Shown: positions 40,791-50,842, numbered from the stretch's first letter. The stretch: 64,000 nucleotides of DNA from Streptomyces tropicalis (GCF_029269835.1 NZ_JARJBB010000006.1:310001-374000); one strand, 5' to 3'. Notes: generated by a model not told the origin, from the sequence alone. Made by a program: numbers and translations.

Positions 40791-41870
40791 TCAGCCGATC
40801 TGGGTTCCGGTGGCCGAGAGCGCCTCGGTGACCGGCTGGAAGAAGGTCTCGCCGCCGTTGGTGCAGTCGCCGCTGCCTCCGGAGGTGAGGCCGACCGCGG
40901 CGTCGCCGTCGAACAGCGAGCCGCCGCTGTCACCGGGCTCGGCGCACACGTCGGTCTGGATGAGGCCGGTGACCGTGCCCTCCGAGTAGTTCACGGTCGC
41001 GTTCAGACCCTTGACCGTGCCGGAGTGCACATGGGTCGTGGAGCCGCTGCGGGTCACCTTCTCGCCGACGGTGGCGTCGGCGGCCTTGGTGATCGCCTGC
41101 GTCGAGCCGTTGTACAGGTCCACCGCGCTCGGGTGGTCGGCGGAGCCGGTGTACTTGACCAGCCCGAAGTCGTTGCCCGGGAAGCTGGACTGCGCGTTCG
41201 TGCCGATCTGGGTGCCGCTGGAGTCGGACCAGGACGAGATCGCCTGGGTGCAGTGCCCGGCGGTGAGGAAGAACGGCTGGCCGCCCTTGACCACGTTGAA
41301 GCCGAGCGAGCAGCGGCCGCCCGACCCCGTGATGGCGTCGCCGCCCGCCACGAAGGGCTTGAACTCACCCTTCGAACGCTTGAGTTCGACCTTGGCGCCG
41401 AGCCCCTGCGCGACCTTGGAGAGCTTGCCCCACGCGGCCCTGGAGACGGTGCGGTCCGCGGTGACGACGACCTTGTCGGAGACCGGGTCGGTCGCCCACG
41501 AGGTGCCGGGGATGGTCGCGTCCTTCTTCAGCGTGGCGCGCGCCCCGTCCAGCGCCGCGAGCGAGTTCTCGACGACTCTGGCCCTGGCGCCGGCCTGCTG
41601 GACGGACTTGGCCGCGGCGGCGTCGAGCACGTTCACCACGAGCTTCTTCGCCCGGGCGTCGTAGTACGTGCCCGCCGCGTCGGAGCCGAGGCGGTCGACC
41701 AGCGTGGAGGCGAGCTTTCCGGCCGCCACCGACGACAGGGTCTGCGCCTCGGGGGTCTTCGGCGCCTCGCTCGCGTTCGCAGTCTGGAAGGTGATGCCCG
41801 CGGCGACCAGCGCGGCGATGCCCGCTCCGGCCACGGCCACTCGGCGCCTGGATATGCGTCGGTGCTTCAA
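40791..41870 (-). CDS. sprD: Streptogrisin D-like secreted serine protease, TTG start
   Basis: The 359-aa preproprotease has a basic signal peptide (KHRRISRRR then a hydrophobic segment ending near ANA, about residue 32), a prodomain (about 33-170), and a chymotrypsin-fold mature enzyme opening IAGG-like at VAGGDAITGSGGRCSLGF. The triad lies in TAGHC, FPGNDFGLV and EPGDSGG. TTG at 41870 is chosen because an AGGAGG site lies 7 bp upstream and ATG/GTG starts upstream give no signal peptide. It closely resembles S. griseus SGPD by memory. Confidence 0.9.
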   Translation of the reverse strand: MKHRRISRRRVAVAGAGIAALVAAGITFQTANASEAPKTPEAQTLSSVAAGKLASTLVDRLGSDAAGTYYDARAKKLVVNVLDAAAAKSVQQAGARARVVENSLAALDGARATLKKDATIPGTSWATDPVSDKVVVTADRTVSRAAWGKLSKVAQGLGAKVELKRSKGEFKPFVAGGDAITGSGGRCSLGFNVVKGGQPFFLTAGHCTQAISSWSDSSGTQIGTNAQSSFPGNDFGLVKYTGSADHPSAVDLYNGSTQAITKAADATVGEKVTRSGSTTHVHSGTVKGLNATVNYSEGTVTGLIQTDVCAEPGDSGGSLFDGDAAVGLTSGGSGDCTNGGETFFQPVTEALSATGTQIG

Positions 41871-42329
41871 CTCAGTCCTCCTGTGGGGGGATCGGCCCAC
41901 GGGATTGTGGGGACCCCGGGAGCCGGAAGGCGGTTGGGGGCCCACTATTCCGAGGCCCGCAGGGGGCACACAAGGTCGAGTTCTGGACGGGCGTACGGCA
42001 ACCGGCGTACGCCCGTTGCGCCTTGACTGTCCGAGGTCGGCGGGGTTCCGTTCGCACCGCAAACACTACGTGCGAGTAACCTATGAGCGGTCTGTGAGGT
42101 CTAGTCCTGTCTTGAAACCATCCGTCGAACGATCGGCTCCGGGCCGGATTCCGACGGTGCGGATCCGGCCGCGCACCGGGCACGAGGACGTCCCACACGC
42201 CCCCCGCCCGCACAGGTCCCGCATAGGTCCCGCACAGGAGCGAGCCCCCGCACGCCGGTTGCGTGCGGGGGCTCGCCCGGTGCCGTCGGCCGCGGCCGGG
42301 CCCAGCCGCGGGATGATCCGGGGTTTCCG
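41871..42329. other. Intergenic region between the two streptogrisin genes
   Basis: It holds the promoter region of the streptogrisin D-like gene and the terminator of the B-like gene. Frames here are shadows with no ribosome site. Confidence 0.6.
42240..42276 (-). terminator. Perfect 16-bp hairpin downstream of the streptogrisin B-like gene
   Basis: GCGAGCCCCCGCACGC (42240-42255) pairs exactly with 42261-42276 around CGGTT. It lies about 55 bp past the stop at 42330. Confidence 0.75.
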
Positions 42330-43232
42330 TCAGTAGACGTGGACCCCGTAGGCGCTGAGCGCCTCGGTGACGGGCTGGAAGAAGGTCGTGCCGCCGGAGG
42401 TGCAGTCGCCGCTGCCGCCGGAGGTCAGACCGTAGGCGGTGGTACCGCCGTACAGCGGGCCGCCGGAGTCGCCGGGCTCGGCGCACACCGTGGTCTGGAT
42501 CAGGCCGGAGACGATGTCGCCGCCCCCGTAGTTGACCGTCGCGTTGAGCGCGGTGACGCGGCCGCTGTGCGTGCCGGTCGTGGAGCCGCGACGGTAGACG
42601 GTGGTGCCGACGGACGGCGTCGCCGCACTGGTGATGTCCTGGCTGCCCACCATGCCCGACTTGGTCACCGAGCTGTTGGTGTAGCGGACGATGCCGTAGT
42701 CGTTGCCCGGGAAGGAGGAGCCGGCCGTGGAGCCGAGCGTGGTGGAGTGCGAGGAGTTCGCCCACCACGTGCCGGCGCCGTCGGTGCAGTGACCGGCGGT
42801 CAGGAAGTAGTAGTTCCCGCTGGAGTCCTGGACGTTGAAGCCCAGCGAGCAGCGCCAGCTACTCGCATAGATGGCGTCGCCGCCGGAGATCAGCTTGTTG
42901 AACCTGCCCGGTGTGTGCTTGATGGTCAGCGCGCCGGAGTTGCCCCCCGCACGCTGCTTGATCTGGGTGATCTCCGCCGGGGTGACCGTATTGTCCACCG
43001 TGACGACGACACGGTTGGTCTTGCTGTCGACGGCCCAGGCGGTGCCCGGGATGTCGGCCTTGAGCACCGAGTCGCTCGCCGTGCTGAGCTGAGCGGCACT
43101 GAAGGTCGTCGCGTCGGACGCGCTCGCGTTGGGGACCGCGATCGCTGCGGCGGCCACGAGTCCGGAGGCGACGGCGATCAGCCGGGTCCGTCTCGCGATA
43201 CCGCTGCGCGGGGTGGTGCGCTTGATCCTCAC
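42330..43232 (-). CDS. sprB: Streptogrisin B-like secreted serine protease
   Basis: The 300-aa preproprotease begins [20 protein letters not shown], has a signal peptide to about residue 38 and a short prodomain. Its mature part opens [20 protein letters not shown] with the triad in TAGHC, GNDYGIV and EPGDSGG. The match to S. griseus SGPB (start, prodomain and mature form) is strong from memory. GTG 43232 has a GGAGGAA site. It is a tandem paralogue of the SGPD-like gene, same strand. It cleaves after large hydrophobic residues in extracellular proteins. Confidence 0.92.
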   Translation of the reverse strand: MRIKRTTPRSGIARRTRLIAVASGLVAAAAIAVPNASASDATTFSAAQLSTASDSVLKADIPGTAWAVDSKTNRVVVTVDNTVTPAEITQIKQRAGGNSGALTIKHTPGRFNKLISGGDAIYASSWRCSLGFNVQDSSGNYYFLTAGHCTDGAGTWWANSSHSTTLGSTAGSSFPGNDYGIVRYTNSSVTKSGMVGSQDITSAATPSVGTTVYRRGSTTGTHSGRVTALNATVNYGGGDIVSGLIQTTVCAEPGDSGGPLYGGTTAYGLTSGGSGDCTSGGTTFFQPVTEALSAYGVHVY

Positions 43233-44159
43233 TTGTCGTTCCTCCACAAAGGAAGTCGGGGGCCGGCGTGGGGTCGCAGCCCGTGAGGCGCAGCCAGGGA
43301 CGGAGTTCGAATTCGGACACGCCGTGACCCTGACAAGCGCTGGGGGGAGTATTCGGCCGAACGACCGGTCGCCGCAAGGGTGCCTTTCGGCCGTGCGACT
43401 GTGTGCGGTTCGAGTGGAGTGTGTGCGATCAGGACGATGTGACGCCGGGTCAGGGCATGCGGAGGGCGGTCATCCGAGCGGGGGGCGCTCGCCCTCCGGT
43501 ATCTGCCGTTCGCCCAGGAACCGGCCTGAGCGGGACCGGCCGGCGGCCGCGGGGGCGCCCGTGCCGGCCGCGGTGCGCACGACACCGTGGCCTCCGGGCG
43601 TCCGGCGCGGGAGGTTGTCCGGAATTCGACCGTCCGGATGACCGGCCGGGCCGTGGCCGGCGGCCGGCCGAGGGGCTCCTCCCGGCCACGGAGCAGAGCT
43701 CGGCCGGTGGGCGGCGGCCGGACGGTGGAGGGCGGGCGGCCGGGGAAGGGCGGGCGGCGCGAACGGCGCGGGCGCCGCGCCGGAGCGGTGCCCGCGCCAC
43801 GGCATCCCCTGGTCCGACGCGCCGGTCATGCGAGGACCCTTCCATGCGGGGACGGTTCAGCAAACCGGGCGACACGGGGGCGCAGGCGCCCCGAGGGGCG
43901 TGCTCAGCGCACCGCGCTCCCGCCGCAGGGGCCGGGCCCCCTCCCGCACCCGCACGCACCACCCGGCCCACCGGGCCGCCGGCCCACCGGAATCCCCCGG
44001 CCGGACGACGACCGGATGGCCCCGGCACAGACGCTCCTGCGCCCCTCCGCCCCCGGCAACCGGCCCCGCCCACCGGCCGCGCATACCGCACCACCCAGCG
44101 CTGCACCGCACCGCCCACCGGAGTCACCCGCCGGACCGGACCGCGCCCCCGACGCTCCG
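43233..44159. other. Long intergenic region, no convincing gene
   Basis: About 930 bp without a supported gene. A 119-aa Pro/Ala-rich minus frame (43470-43829) has mostly G/C codon thirds, but no ribosome site and no fold. The left 200 bp should hold the streptogrisin B promoter. The rest may be a decayed gene. Confidence 0.4.
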
Positions 44160-45413
44160 TCACACCCCGCAGTCGCAGCACTCGCAGCACTCGCAGCATT
44201 CGAAGCACTCGCAGCACTGGCACGCGTCGCAGCAGTCGCCGCAGTCGGCGCCGGAGCACCAGCCCTCGCGCCGCTTCCCCGACCACGGTCCCTCGAACTC
44301 GTCGGCGCAGCAGGCCCGGCAGGTGCAGCACAGCCCCACGGCGGCCGCGCACCCCGCCCAGAATCCGCGCCCGGTGGGACGCGGGGGCCCGCCGCCGAGG
44401 GGGTTGCCGCCCCCGGCGTGCGGGTGGCGGGGGTCGTGCGGGACTCCCGGACCCTGCGGGGCGTACGGGCCCTGGGGCGGTCCGAAGGAGGCGGCGGGGG
44501 TGCCGCCCGCGTCCGGTGCGGCGGCGGGGACGTGCCCGCAGGTCCGGGCACCGAAGGCCCGGTCCACGGAGCGGCGCAGTTCGTGCACGAGCAGCAGGTG
44601 GGCGAGCTGCCCGTCCGTGAACTCCGCCTCGCGCAGGGCGAGACGGATGCCGTGCACTGCGTCGTCGGCGAGCCGGCGTGCCTCGGTGAGCGGGGTGCCG
44701 GTCGCGGTCAGCGGGTTCCAGGCGCCCGAGGCCGCGTCGGCGGCCCGGTCCTCGACGGCGTCCAGGAGGTGGGCGAGCCGGCCGAAGAGGCGTCCGGCCT
44801 CGGCGAGCGGTCCGGCGTTGCCCGGCCGGCCGGCGAGGTGGGCGGTGTGCGCGAACGCGGCGGCGGTGGCGGTCTCGGTGGGCTCGGTGACCGTGAGGAT
44901 CGGCGTGCCCGGCCCGGCGAGCGCCTCGATCCCGCCCTGCCGGTCCACCGCGTCGACGAGGACGGCGGTGTCGAAGCCGACGGCGGCCCCGGTCCGGGCG
45001 CCCGCGCGGTCCCATCCGGCGGCGACGCGGCGGGCGGCGAGCGCCACCGGCCGACGGGCCAGCAGTCCGTCCCCGTCGGCGACATGGTCGCGCACCTTCG
45101 CGGCGGCGAGCACGAGCGAGACGGCGGCCGCGAGCCGCGCCCCGTCACCCTGTGCGACCGAGGCGGTGCGCATGCCGCGCAGCGGGCAGGGGCCCGCGGT
45201 GCGCCGACCCGCGCCGGTCCGGGCCCGCCCGTCCGGACGTACCTGAGCCTCCGTCAGGACCGAGACGAGCAGCCCGTCGTAGTTCGTGACGATGCGCGCG
45301 AGCTGCCCGTGGTCACCCCGCAGGGCCAGGCACAACCCGCACAAGTGGGCCATCCACTGGGCCCCGAGACGCTCACCGAGCCGATGACGGCAGGGCCGGA
45401 CCACTCCGAACAC
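44160..45413 (-). CDS. DUF5685-like protein with cysteine-dense C-terminus
   Basis: The 417-aa protein begins MFGVVRPCRHRLGERLGAQWMAHLCGLCLALRGDHGQ, the DUF5685 signature with a CGLC pair (shown in part). The middle is helical, the segment after about residue 300 Gly/Pro-rich. The last 60 residues contain over 20 cysteines in CC/CEC/CDC patterns (CGDCCDACQCCECFECC). Such a tail suggests metal binding or a disulfide-rich patch. Function unknown. It is divergent from the SepF paralogue. Confidence 0.82.
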   Translation of the reverse strand: MFGVVRPCRHRLGERLGAQWMAHLCGLCLALRGDHGQLARIVTNYDGLLVSVLTEAQVRPDGRARTGAGRRTAGPCPLRGMRTASVAQGDGARLAAAVSLVLAAAKVRDHVADGDGLLARRPVALAARRVAAGWDRAGARTGAAVGFDTAVLVDAVDRQGGIEALAGPGTPILTVTEPTETATAAAFAHTAHLAGRPGNAGPLAEAGRLFGRLAHLLDAVEDRAADAASGAWNPLTATGTPLTEARRLADDAVHGIRLALREAEFTDGQLAHLLLVHELRRSVDRAFGARTCGHVPAAAPDAGGTPAASFGPPQGPYAPQGPGVPHDPRHPHAGGGNPLGGGPPRPTGRGFWAGCAAAVGLCCTCRACCADEFEGPWSGKRREGWCSGADCGDCCDACQCCECFECCECCECCDCGV

Positions 45414-45703
45414 GACGATCCCCCGTAATGCGTACGACGTTGAGCTGCCGCATCGTATCGGCCCCTTCGTTCACTCGTACGCCCCGTGCGTCACCCATCC
45501 GCCGTGGACAATCATATTTCACTCACAGTCAGCAGCCGTGTAGGCCACGACCCTTGGGGCACACGGGCTCTCGACGGATCTGCTGTGCACCAGTACCGTC
45601 ACAAACCCCCCGCGCGGCGTCTATCCACTTGGCGCGCCGTCCGCATCATGGATGACCATAGGGATGCGGAAAGCATGAAGGACCGCTGTGAGAGGAGGCG
45701 TCC
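45414..45703. promoter_or_regulatory. Divergent promoter region of the DUF5685 and sepF-like genes
   Basis: About 290 bp with an AT-richer stretch (about 45,500-45,530). No clear -35/-10 pair is certain. The sepF-like gene has a strong GAGGAGG-type site just before 45704. Confidence 0.35.
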
Positions 45704-46141
45704 ATGGGATCGGTACGCAAGGCGAGTGCGTGGCTCGGCCTCGTCGACGACAACGACGACGAGCGCTACTACGACGACGACTACTCCGAGGGCACCGAGT
45801 CCGGGGACGCCTGGGTCACCGACCCCCGCGTGAAGGTCGCCTCGGACGTGGCGGAGGAGAAGGGCCGCCGGATCGGCACCGTGACGCCGGACAGCTTCCG
45901 GGACGCGCGGGCCGTCGGGGAGATGTTCCGGGAGGGCGTCCCGGTCATCATGAACCTGACGGCGATGGAGGCCGCCGACGCCAAGCGCGTCGTCGACTTC
46001 GCCGCCGGGCTCGTGTTCGGTCTGCGCGGCTCCATCGACCGCGTGTCCAACCGGGTGTTCCTGCTCTCCCCCGCCGACACCGAGATCGTCAGCGGCGACC
46101 CGGGGACGCACCGCTCGGACGGCTTCTTCAACCAGAGCTGA
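45704..46141 (+). CDS. SepF-like cell division protein paralogue
   Basis: The 145-aa protein has an acidic N-terminus ([16 protein letters not shown]) and a SepF fold: [51 protein letters not shown] in outline, then NRVFLLSP. Streptomyces carry several SepF copies; this one is outside the division cluster and next to DUF5685, like the extra copies. SepF tethers FtsZ to the membrane; the N-terminal amphipathic helix is weak here ([14 protein letters not shown]). Confidence 0.88.
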   Translation: MGSVRKASAWLGLVDDNDDERYYDDDYSEGTESGDAWVTDPRVKVASDVAEEKGRRIGTVTPDSFRDARAVGEMFREGVPVIMNLTAMEAADAKRVVDFAAGLVFGLRGSIDRVSNRVFLLSPADTEIVSGDPGTHRSDGFFNQS

Positions 46142-46166
46142 GGCAGGGCCGGACACCGGCCCTGCC
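46142..46166. terminator. Convergent 11-bp hairpin
   Basis: GGCAGGGCCGG and its complement around ACA lie just past the sepF-like stop and before the convergent glutaryl-CoA dehydrogenase gene end. Confidence 0.65.
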
Positions 46167-46219
46167 CCACCCGGGGCCCCGACCGGGAGCGCGGGCTCCG
46201 GCACGGGTCCCGGCGCGCC

Positions 46220-47410
46220 TCACCGGAAGGCGTCGAGACCGGTGAGCGCCTTGCCCAGCACCAGCTGGTGCATCTCCACGGTGCCCTCGTAGGTGAGCAC
46301 CGACTCCAGGTTGGTCGCGTGCCGCATCACCGGGTACTCCAGGGAGATGCCGTTGGCCCCGAGGATCGTGCGCGCCGTGCGGCAGATCTCGATGGCCTCC
46401 CGCACGTTGTTGAGCTTGCCGAAGCTGACCTGCTCGGGACGCAGGCGGCCGGCGTCCATGCGGCGGCCGAGATGGTGGGCGAGCAGGATCCCCTTGTGCA
46501 GTTCGAGCGCCATGTCGGCGAGCTTGGCCTGGGTGAGCTGGAAGCCGCCGATGGGCCGGCCGAACTGCTCGCGCGAGCGCGCGTAGTCGAGGGCGGCCTC
46601 GAAGCTGGAGCGGGCCGCGCCCATCGATCCCCAGACGATCCCGTAGCGGGCGTGCGACAGGCAGCTGAGCGGTCCGCGCAGTCCGGCGCCCTCGGGCAGC
46701 ACCGCGTCGGCCGGCAGGCGTACGTCGTCCAGGACCAGCTCGCTGGTGACGCTGGCCCGCAGGGACCACTTGTGCCGGATCTCCGGGGCGGAGAAGCCGG
46801 GGCTGTCCGTCGGCACCACGAATCCGCGGATGCCGTCCTCGGTCTGCGCCCAGACCACGGCGACGCCCGCGACCGAGCCGTTGGTGATCCACATCTTGCG
46901 GCCGTTGAGGATCCAGTCGGCGCCGTCGCGCTTGGCGTGGGTGCGCATGGAGGCGGGGTCGGAGCCGTGGTCCGGTTCGGTGAGGCCGAAGCAGCCGATC
47001 ACCTCGCCCGCGGCCATGCGGGGCAGCCAGGTCTGCTTCTGCTCCTCGGAACCGAAGCGGTGGACGGCGTACATCGCGAGCGAGCCCTGCACCGAGACCA
47101 GCGACCGGATGCCGGAGTCGGCGGCCTCCAGCTCCAGGCAGGCCAGTCCGTACTGGACCGCGGTCGCGCCGGCGCAGCCGTATCCGGTCAGGGACATGCC
47201 GAGGGCGCCGAGGGAGCCGAGTTCCCGGGCGAGTTCCCGCACGCCGGGCAGCTCACCGCTCTCGTACCACTCGGCGATGTGCGGCAGCACCCGGTCGGCG
47301 GCCCAGGCACGCACGGTGTCGCGGACGGCCAGGTCCTCCGGGTCCAGCAGGTCGTCGACGCCGAGCGGATCGGCGGGGTCGAACGGGGGCAACTTCGCGG
47401 ACGCGGACAT
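46220..47410 (-). CDS. gcdH: Glutaryl-CoA dehydrogenase-like acyl-CoA dehydrogenase
   Basis: The 396-aa flavoprotein shows CFGLTEPDHGSDPASMRT (FAD/substrate loop, residue about 140), KMWITNGSVAGVAVVWAQ, and LTYEGTVEMHQLVLGKALTG with the catalytic Glu. These are typical of glutaryl-CoA dehydrogenases (dehydrogenation and decarboxylation of glutaryl-CoA in lysine/tryptophan catabolism). ATG 47410 is used. A palindrome lies 23 bp upstream. Confidence 0.85.
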   Translation of the reverse strand: MSASAKLPPFDPADPLGVDDLLDPEDLAVRDTVRAWAADRVLPHIAEWYESGELPGVRELARELGSLGALGMSLTGYGCAGATAVQYGLACLELEAADSGIRSLVSVQGSLAMYAVHRFGSEEQKQTWLPRMAAGEVIGCFGLTEPDHGSDPASMRTHAKRDGADWILNGRKMWITNGSVAGVAVVWAQTEDGIRGFVVPTDSPGFSAPEIRHKWSLRASVTSELVLDDVRLPADAVLPEGAGLRGPLSCLSHARYGIVWGSMGAARSSFEAALDYARSREQFGRPIGGFQLTQAKLADMALELHKGILLAHHLGRRMDAGRLRPEQVSFGKLNNVREAIEICRTARTILGANGISLEYPVMRHATNLESVLTYEGTVEMHQLVLGKALTGLDAFR

Positions 47411-47432
47411 GGGACACCCTCCGACAACTGAA

Positions 47433-47449
47433 AACTAGCAGCGCTAGTT
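47433..47449. promoter_or_regulatory. Candidate TetR-type operator
   Basis: AACTAGC-AGC-GCTAGTT is a perfect palindrome 23 bp upstream of the acyl-CoA dehydrogenase start. Sites of this form often bind TetR regulators of acyl-CoA genes. No such regulator lies beside it. Confidence 0.5.
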
Positions 47450-47570
47450 ACGCGACTCCGGCCCGACGTTACGACGCAGTCTCCCGCACGTCCAGCCCGT
47501 CCCCCGCGCCGGCGCCCGGCCGAGGCGCGGTGCCGGGAGGGCGGCGGAGGCGGGGTGCCGCCCTGCCGGG

Positions 47571-49175
47571 TCAGGCCGGGACGGGGGGCCGCTCCGCCTC
47601 GCGCTGGACGGGCAGCTCCACCGGCGCCTCCTCCTCGCAGGTCATCACGCGCGGCAGCCGCAGTGCCATCACCGCGCCGAGCAGCAGCAGTCCCGCACTG
47701 ACCAGCAGGGTCACGTGCAGACCGTGGACGAAGGAGTCGCGGGCCACCCGCCGCAGCACCTCACCGGCCGGGCCGCCGATGCGGTCGGAGACCTCGTACG
47801 CCTCGCCCAGTGAGTGCGACGCCTCCCGCGCGGCGCCCGCCGGGACGCCGTGCGCGGCCGCGGGGCCGGGTGCGTAGGCCGCGTTCATCACGGTGCCGAG
47901 CAGGGCGATGCCGATGCCCGCCCCGAGCTGGTACGAGGTCTCGCCGATCGCCGCCGCGCCGCCCGCACGCGCCGCCGGGGCCTCGCTCAGCATCGACTCG
48001 TACGCCCCGAAGAGCGTCGTCTCCAGGCCGAACCCGAGCAGGACGAAGCCGGCCAGCAGCAGCCGGGCGTCGTCGCGGCCGCCCATCGCCGTGAGCGACA
48101 GCACCGCGGCCGCGGTCAGGCAGAACCCGGCGCACACCATGCGCCGCGGGCCGAACCGGCGCAGCATCCGCGCCCCGGCCAGCCCGGCGGCCATCGCCGC
48201 GAAGGTCAGCGGGAGCAGCCGCAGCCCGGTCTGCAGCGGGGACAGGCCGAGTACCAGCTGCAGGTACTGGGCCGCGATCAGTTCGAGTCCGACCAGTGCC
48301 AGCATGGCGAGCACGATGCACCCCACCGAGGTGCTGAAGGCGGGCCGCGCGAACATCCCGAGATCCACCAGCGGGTGCGGTCGGCGTCGCTGGCGCCTCA
48401 CGAATGCCGCCAGCAGCACGGCCCCCACCAGCAGCGGCACGAGGGTGAGCGGGCTCAGCGCGTCCTCCCCTCCGCCGAGGCGCTTCACCCCGAGGACCGC
48501 ACCGAACATCCCGCCCGCCGCCATCAGCGCGCCGGCCACGTCCCAGGGGCCGTCCCGTTCACCGGTCGACTCGGGCAGGAGCAGCCGGCCCACCGGCAGG
48601 CTGACCAGCATCAGCGGGATGTTGACGAGGAAGACCGACCCCCACCAGAAGTGCTCCAGCAGGAAGCCGCCGAGCAGCGGGCCGACCGCCGCGCCGACCG
48701 CGGCGACCGCGCTCCACACCCCGATGGCCAGCGCACGCTCGCGCCGGTCGGGGAAGACCTGCCGCAGCAGGGACAGGGTCGCGGGCATGATCATGGCGCC
48801 GCCGACGCCGAGCAGCCCGCGCGCGAGGATCAGCGTCAGCGGGTTCTGCGCGAGGGCCGCCAGGGCGGACGCGACGCCGAAGAGCCCGTACCCCAGGAGC
48901 AGGATCCGCCGGCGGCCCACCCGGTCGCCGAGTGTGCCGAACAGGATCAGCAGGGCGGCGCAGACCAGCGGGTAGGTGTCGACGATCCAGAGGAGCTCGA
49001 TGGCACCGGGCCGGAGGTCCTCGGTCACGGCGGGCACGGCCACGTGCAGCACCGTGGCGTCGATGGCGACGAGCAGCAGGCTGACGCAGAGGACGACCAG
49101 GACGACCCAGCGGTTCGCACCGGCCCCGGCCGTCCGGGGGCTCGGCGCGGCGACGGCCGCGGTCGTCGGGGACAT
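47571..49175 (-). CDS. DHA2 (EmrB/QacA) MFS efflux transporter
   Basis: The 534-aa protein has 14 hydrophobic segments. An early AIDATVLHVAVPAVTEDL (segment 1, with the D..V motif), LGDRVGRRRILLLGY (motif A) and a second-half GLRLLPLTFAAMAAG match the 14-span DHA2 family. It likely exports drugs or small molecules by proton antiport. A GGGAGGT site precedes ATG 49175. Substrate cannot be told. Confidence 0.9.
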   Translation of the reverse strand: MSPTTAAVAAPSPRTAGAGANRWVVLVVLCVSLLLVAIDATVLHVAVPAVTEDLRPGAIELLWIVDTYPLVCAALLILFGTLGDRVGRRRILLLGYGLFGVASALAALAQNPLTLILARGLLGVGGAMIMPATLSLLRQVFPDRRERALAIGVWSAVAAVGAAVGPLLGGFLLEHFWWGSVFLVNIPLMLVSLPVGRLLLPESTGERDGPWDVAGALMAAGGMFGAVLGVKRLGGGEDALSPLTLVPLLVGAVLLAAFVRRQRRRPHPLVDLGMFARPAFSTSVGCIVLAMLALVGLELIAAQYLQLVLGLSPLQTGLRLLPLTFAAMAAGLAGARMLRRFGPRRMVCAGFCLTAAAVLSLTAMGGRDDARLLLAGFVLLGFGLETTLFGAYESMLSEAPAARAGGAAAIGETSYQLGAGIGIALLGTVMNAAYAPGPAAAHGVPAGAAREASHSLGEAYEVSDRIGGPAGEVLRRVARDSFVHGLHVTLLVSAGLLLLGAVMALRLPRVMTCEEEAPVELPVQREAERPPVPA

Positions 49176-49437
49176 GCACGTACCTCCCGGATGATCCCTC
49201 GCGGTCGGCGGGCCTGCGGGACGGGGACCTCCCGCGGCTCGGCCGGAGAGGAGCGGTGGTCTCCGGCCCGCGCAGCGACGTGCGAGTGACTCGCCAGCCT
49301 ACGCGAGTCCGCCGCACGGCCACGTGTCCCAGCTCTCAGACTCCGCGGCGACCTCGTGTGGCGTGCGCCACGCGCACGCCCCCGCCCCGAGCGCCCGAGG
49401 GACGGGGCGGGTCCGCGGACGGCCGATAATCGAGCCC

Positions 49438-50604
49438 GTGACCGATCTCGAGACGCACGTGGCGCCGCCCCGGCCCGGGGCCCTGCGCCGGGCCGCCCCG
49501 GCGCTGCTCGGGTACGCGGCCGCCCGCCTCCTGGGCCTGCTGGTGCTGGCCGTCTGGAGCGCCGCGCGCGGCCGGAGCGCCCACACCCTGCTGACCGCCC
49601 GCTGGGACGCGCTCTGGTACGCCCGGATCGCGGGCCTCGGCTACGGCCACGTGGTGCGGCTGCCGAACGGGGACGTCCACTCCGACCTGGCCTTCTTCCC
49701 GCTGCTGCCCTGGCTGGAGCGGCTGGTCGCCGCGGTGACCCCGCTGTCGTACGCGGACGCGGGCCTCACGGTCGGCCTGCTCGCCTCGCTCGCCGCGGCC
49801 TGGGGCGTCTTCGTGGTCGCGGAACTCGTGCTCGGCCGCCGGGCGGGGATCTGCGCGGTGCTGCTGTGGGGGGTGCTGCCGGTCGCCGTCGTGCAGTCGA
49901 TGGCGTACAGCGAGTCCCTGTTCACCGCGCTGGCCGCCTGGTCCCTGTACGCGGTGCTGACCGGGCGGTGGGTGACCGCGGGCGCGCTGGCGCTGCTGTC
50001 CGGGCTGACCCGGCCGGTGGGGGCCGCCGTCGTGGCCGCGGTCTGGGTGGCGGCCGTCACCTCCTTCGTGCGAAACCGGAGCGCGGGCACGGGGGACGGC
50101 GCGCAGAACCTCCGGCGCGCCCTCGGCATGCTGCTGGCCCCTCTCGGCGCCGCCGGGTACGTCCTGTGGGTCGGCCACCGCACCGGCCGCGGCCCGCTCG
50201 GCTACCTCGACGTCCAGGCCGGCTGGCGCAACGGCTTCGACGGCGGGTACGCGTTCGCCCGGTTCGTCGCCGCCAGGTTCGCCTCCTTCCCGTCGGCCCT
50301 CGCCGGGCTCGGCCTCGTCCTCGGGGTCGCCGCGGTGATCTGGCTGTACGTCACCGGCGCGCGGCAGCGCCAGCCGCTGCCGGTACTGGTGTACTCGGGT
50401 GTGGTCACCGCGCTCGCGCTGTGCGCGTCGAGCTACTTCGGCTCCAAGCCGCGCCTGCTGCTGCCCGCGTTCCCGCTGCTCTTCCCTCTCGCCGCGGCCC
50501 TCGCGCGGCTGCGCACCTCCCGGGCGGCACTGGTCGTGGGCGGCGCCGCGGCGGTCTCGGCGGTCTACGGGGCCTTCTGGCTGAACGGCTCCGGGCCCCC
50601 CTGA
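49438..50604 (+). CDS. PIG-V-type membrane mannosyltransferase
   Basis: The 388-aa protein has about 10 hydrophobic segments and the first-loop motif ARWDALWYARIAGLGYGHVV, the substrate-binding signature of the PIG-V family (GT-C fold, polyprenyl-phosphate-mannose donor). Later SMAYSESLFTALAAWSLYA and a terminal SYFGSKPRLLLPAFPLLFP are typical. It would mannosylate a lipid or protein on the outer face of the membrane. GTG 49438 opens the conserved frame. Confidence 0.85.
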   Translation: MTDLETHVAPPRPGALRRAAPALLGYAAARLLGLLVLAVWSAARGRSAHTLLTARWDALWYARIAGLGYGHVVRLPNGDVHSDLAFFPLLPWLERLVAAVTPLSYADAGLTVGLLASLAAAWGVFVVAELVLGRRAGICAVLLWGVLPVAVVQSMAYSESLFTALAAWSLYAVLTGRWVTAGALALLSGLTRPVGAAVVAAVWVAAVTSFVRNRSAGTGDGAQNLRRALGMLLAPLGAAGYVLWVGHRTGRGPLGYLDVQAGWRNGFDGGYAFARFVAARFASFPSALAGLGLVLGVAAVIWLYVTGARQRQPLPVLVYSGVVTALALCASSYFGSKPRLLLPAFPLLFPLAAALARLRTSRAALVVGGAAAVSAVYGAFWLNGSGPP

Positions 50605-50842
50605 CCGGAGCGGCCTGCCGGACGGTCGTGCGGGGAAATTCGACCCGAGCGTTCGGTTAACGCATTTATAAGCACCATATAAGCGCCGCCGGAATGATCA
50701 GAGGAATTGCAGGCCGCAGACCGCGCCGCAATGCGGAATCCGCACGAATAAAGCCCGGTTGAGAGTAATCCCACATCACATCGTCATCACAAAGCCCTTG
50801 ATTCGTCAGGGAGCTGAGCACAGTCGCTGTAACGTCGATTAG

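Noticed and set aside
43587..45428. Long plus-strand frames opposite the DUF5685 gene
   Set aside because: Antisense artefacts of high-GC coding DNA; Arg/Pro/Gly-rich with no domain.
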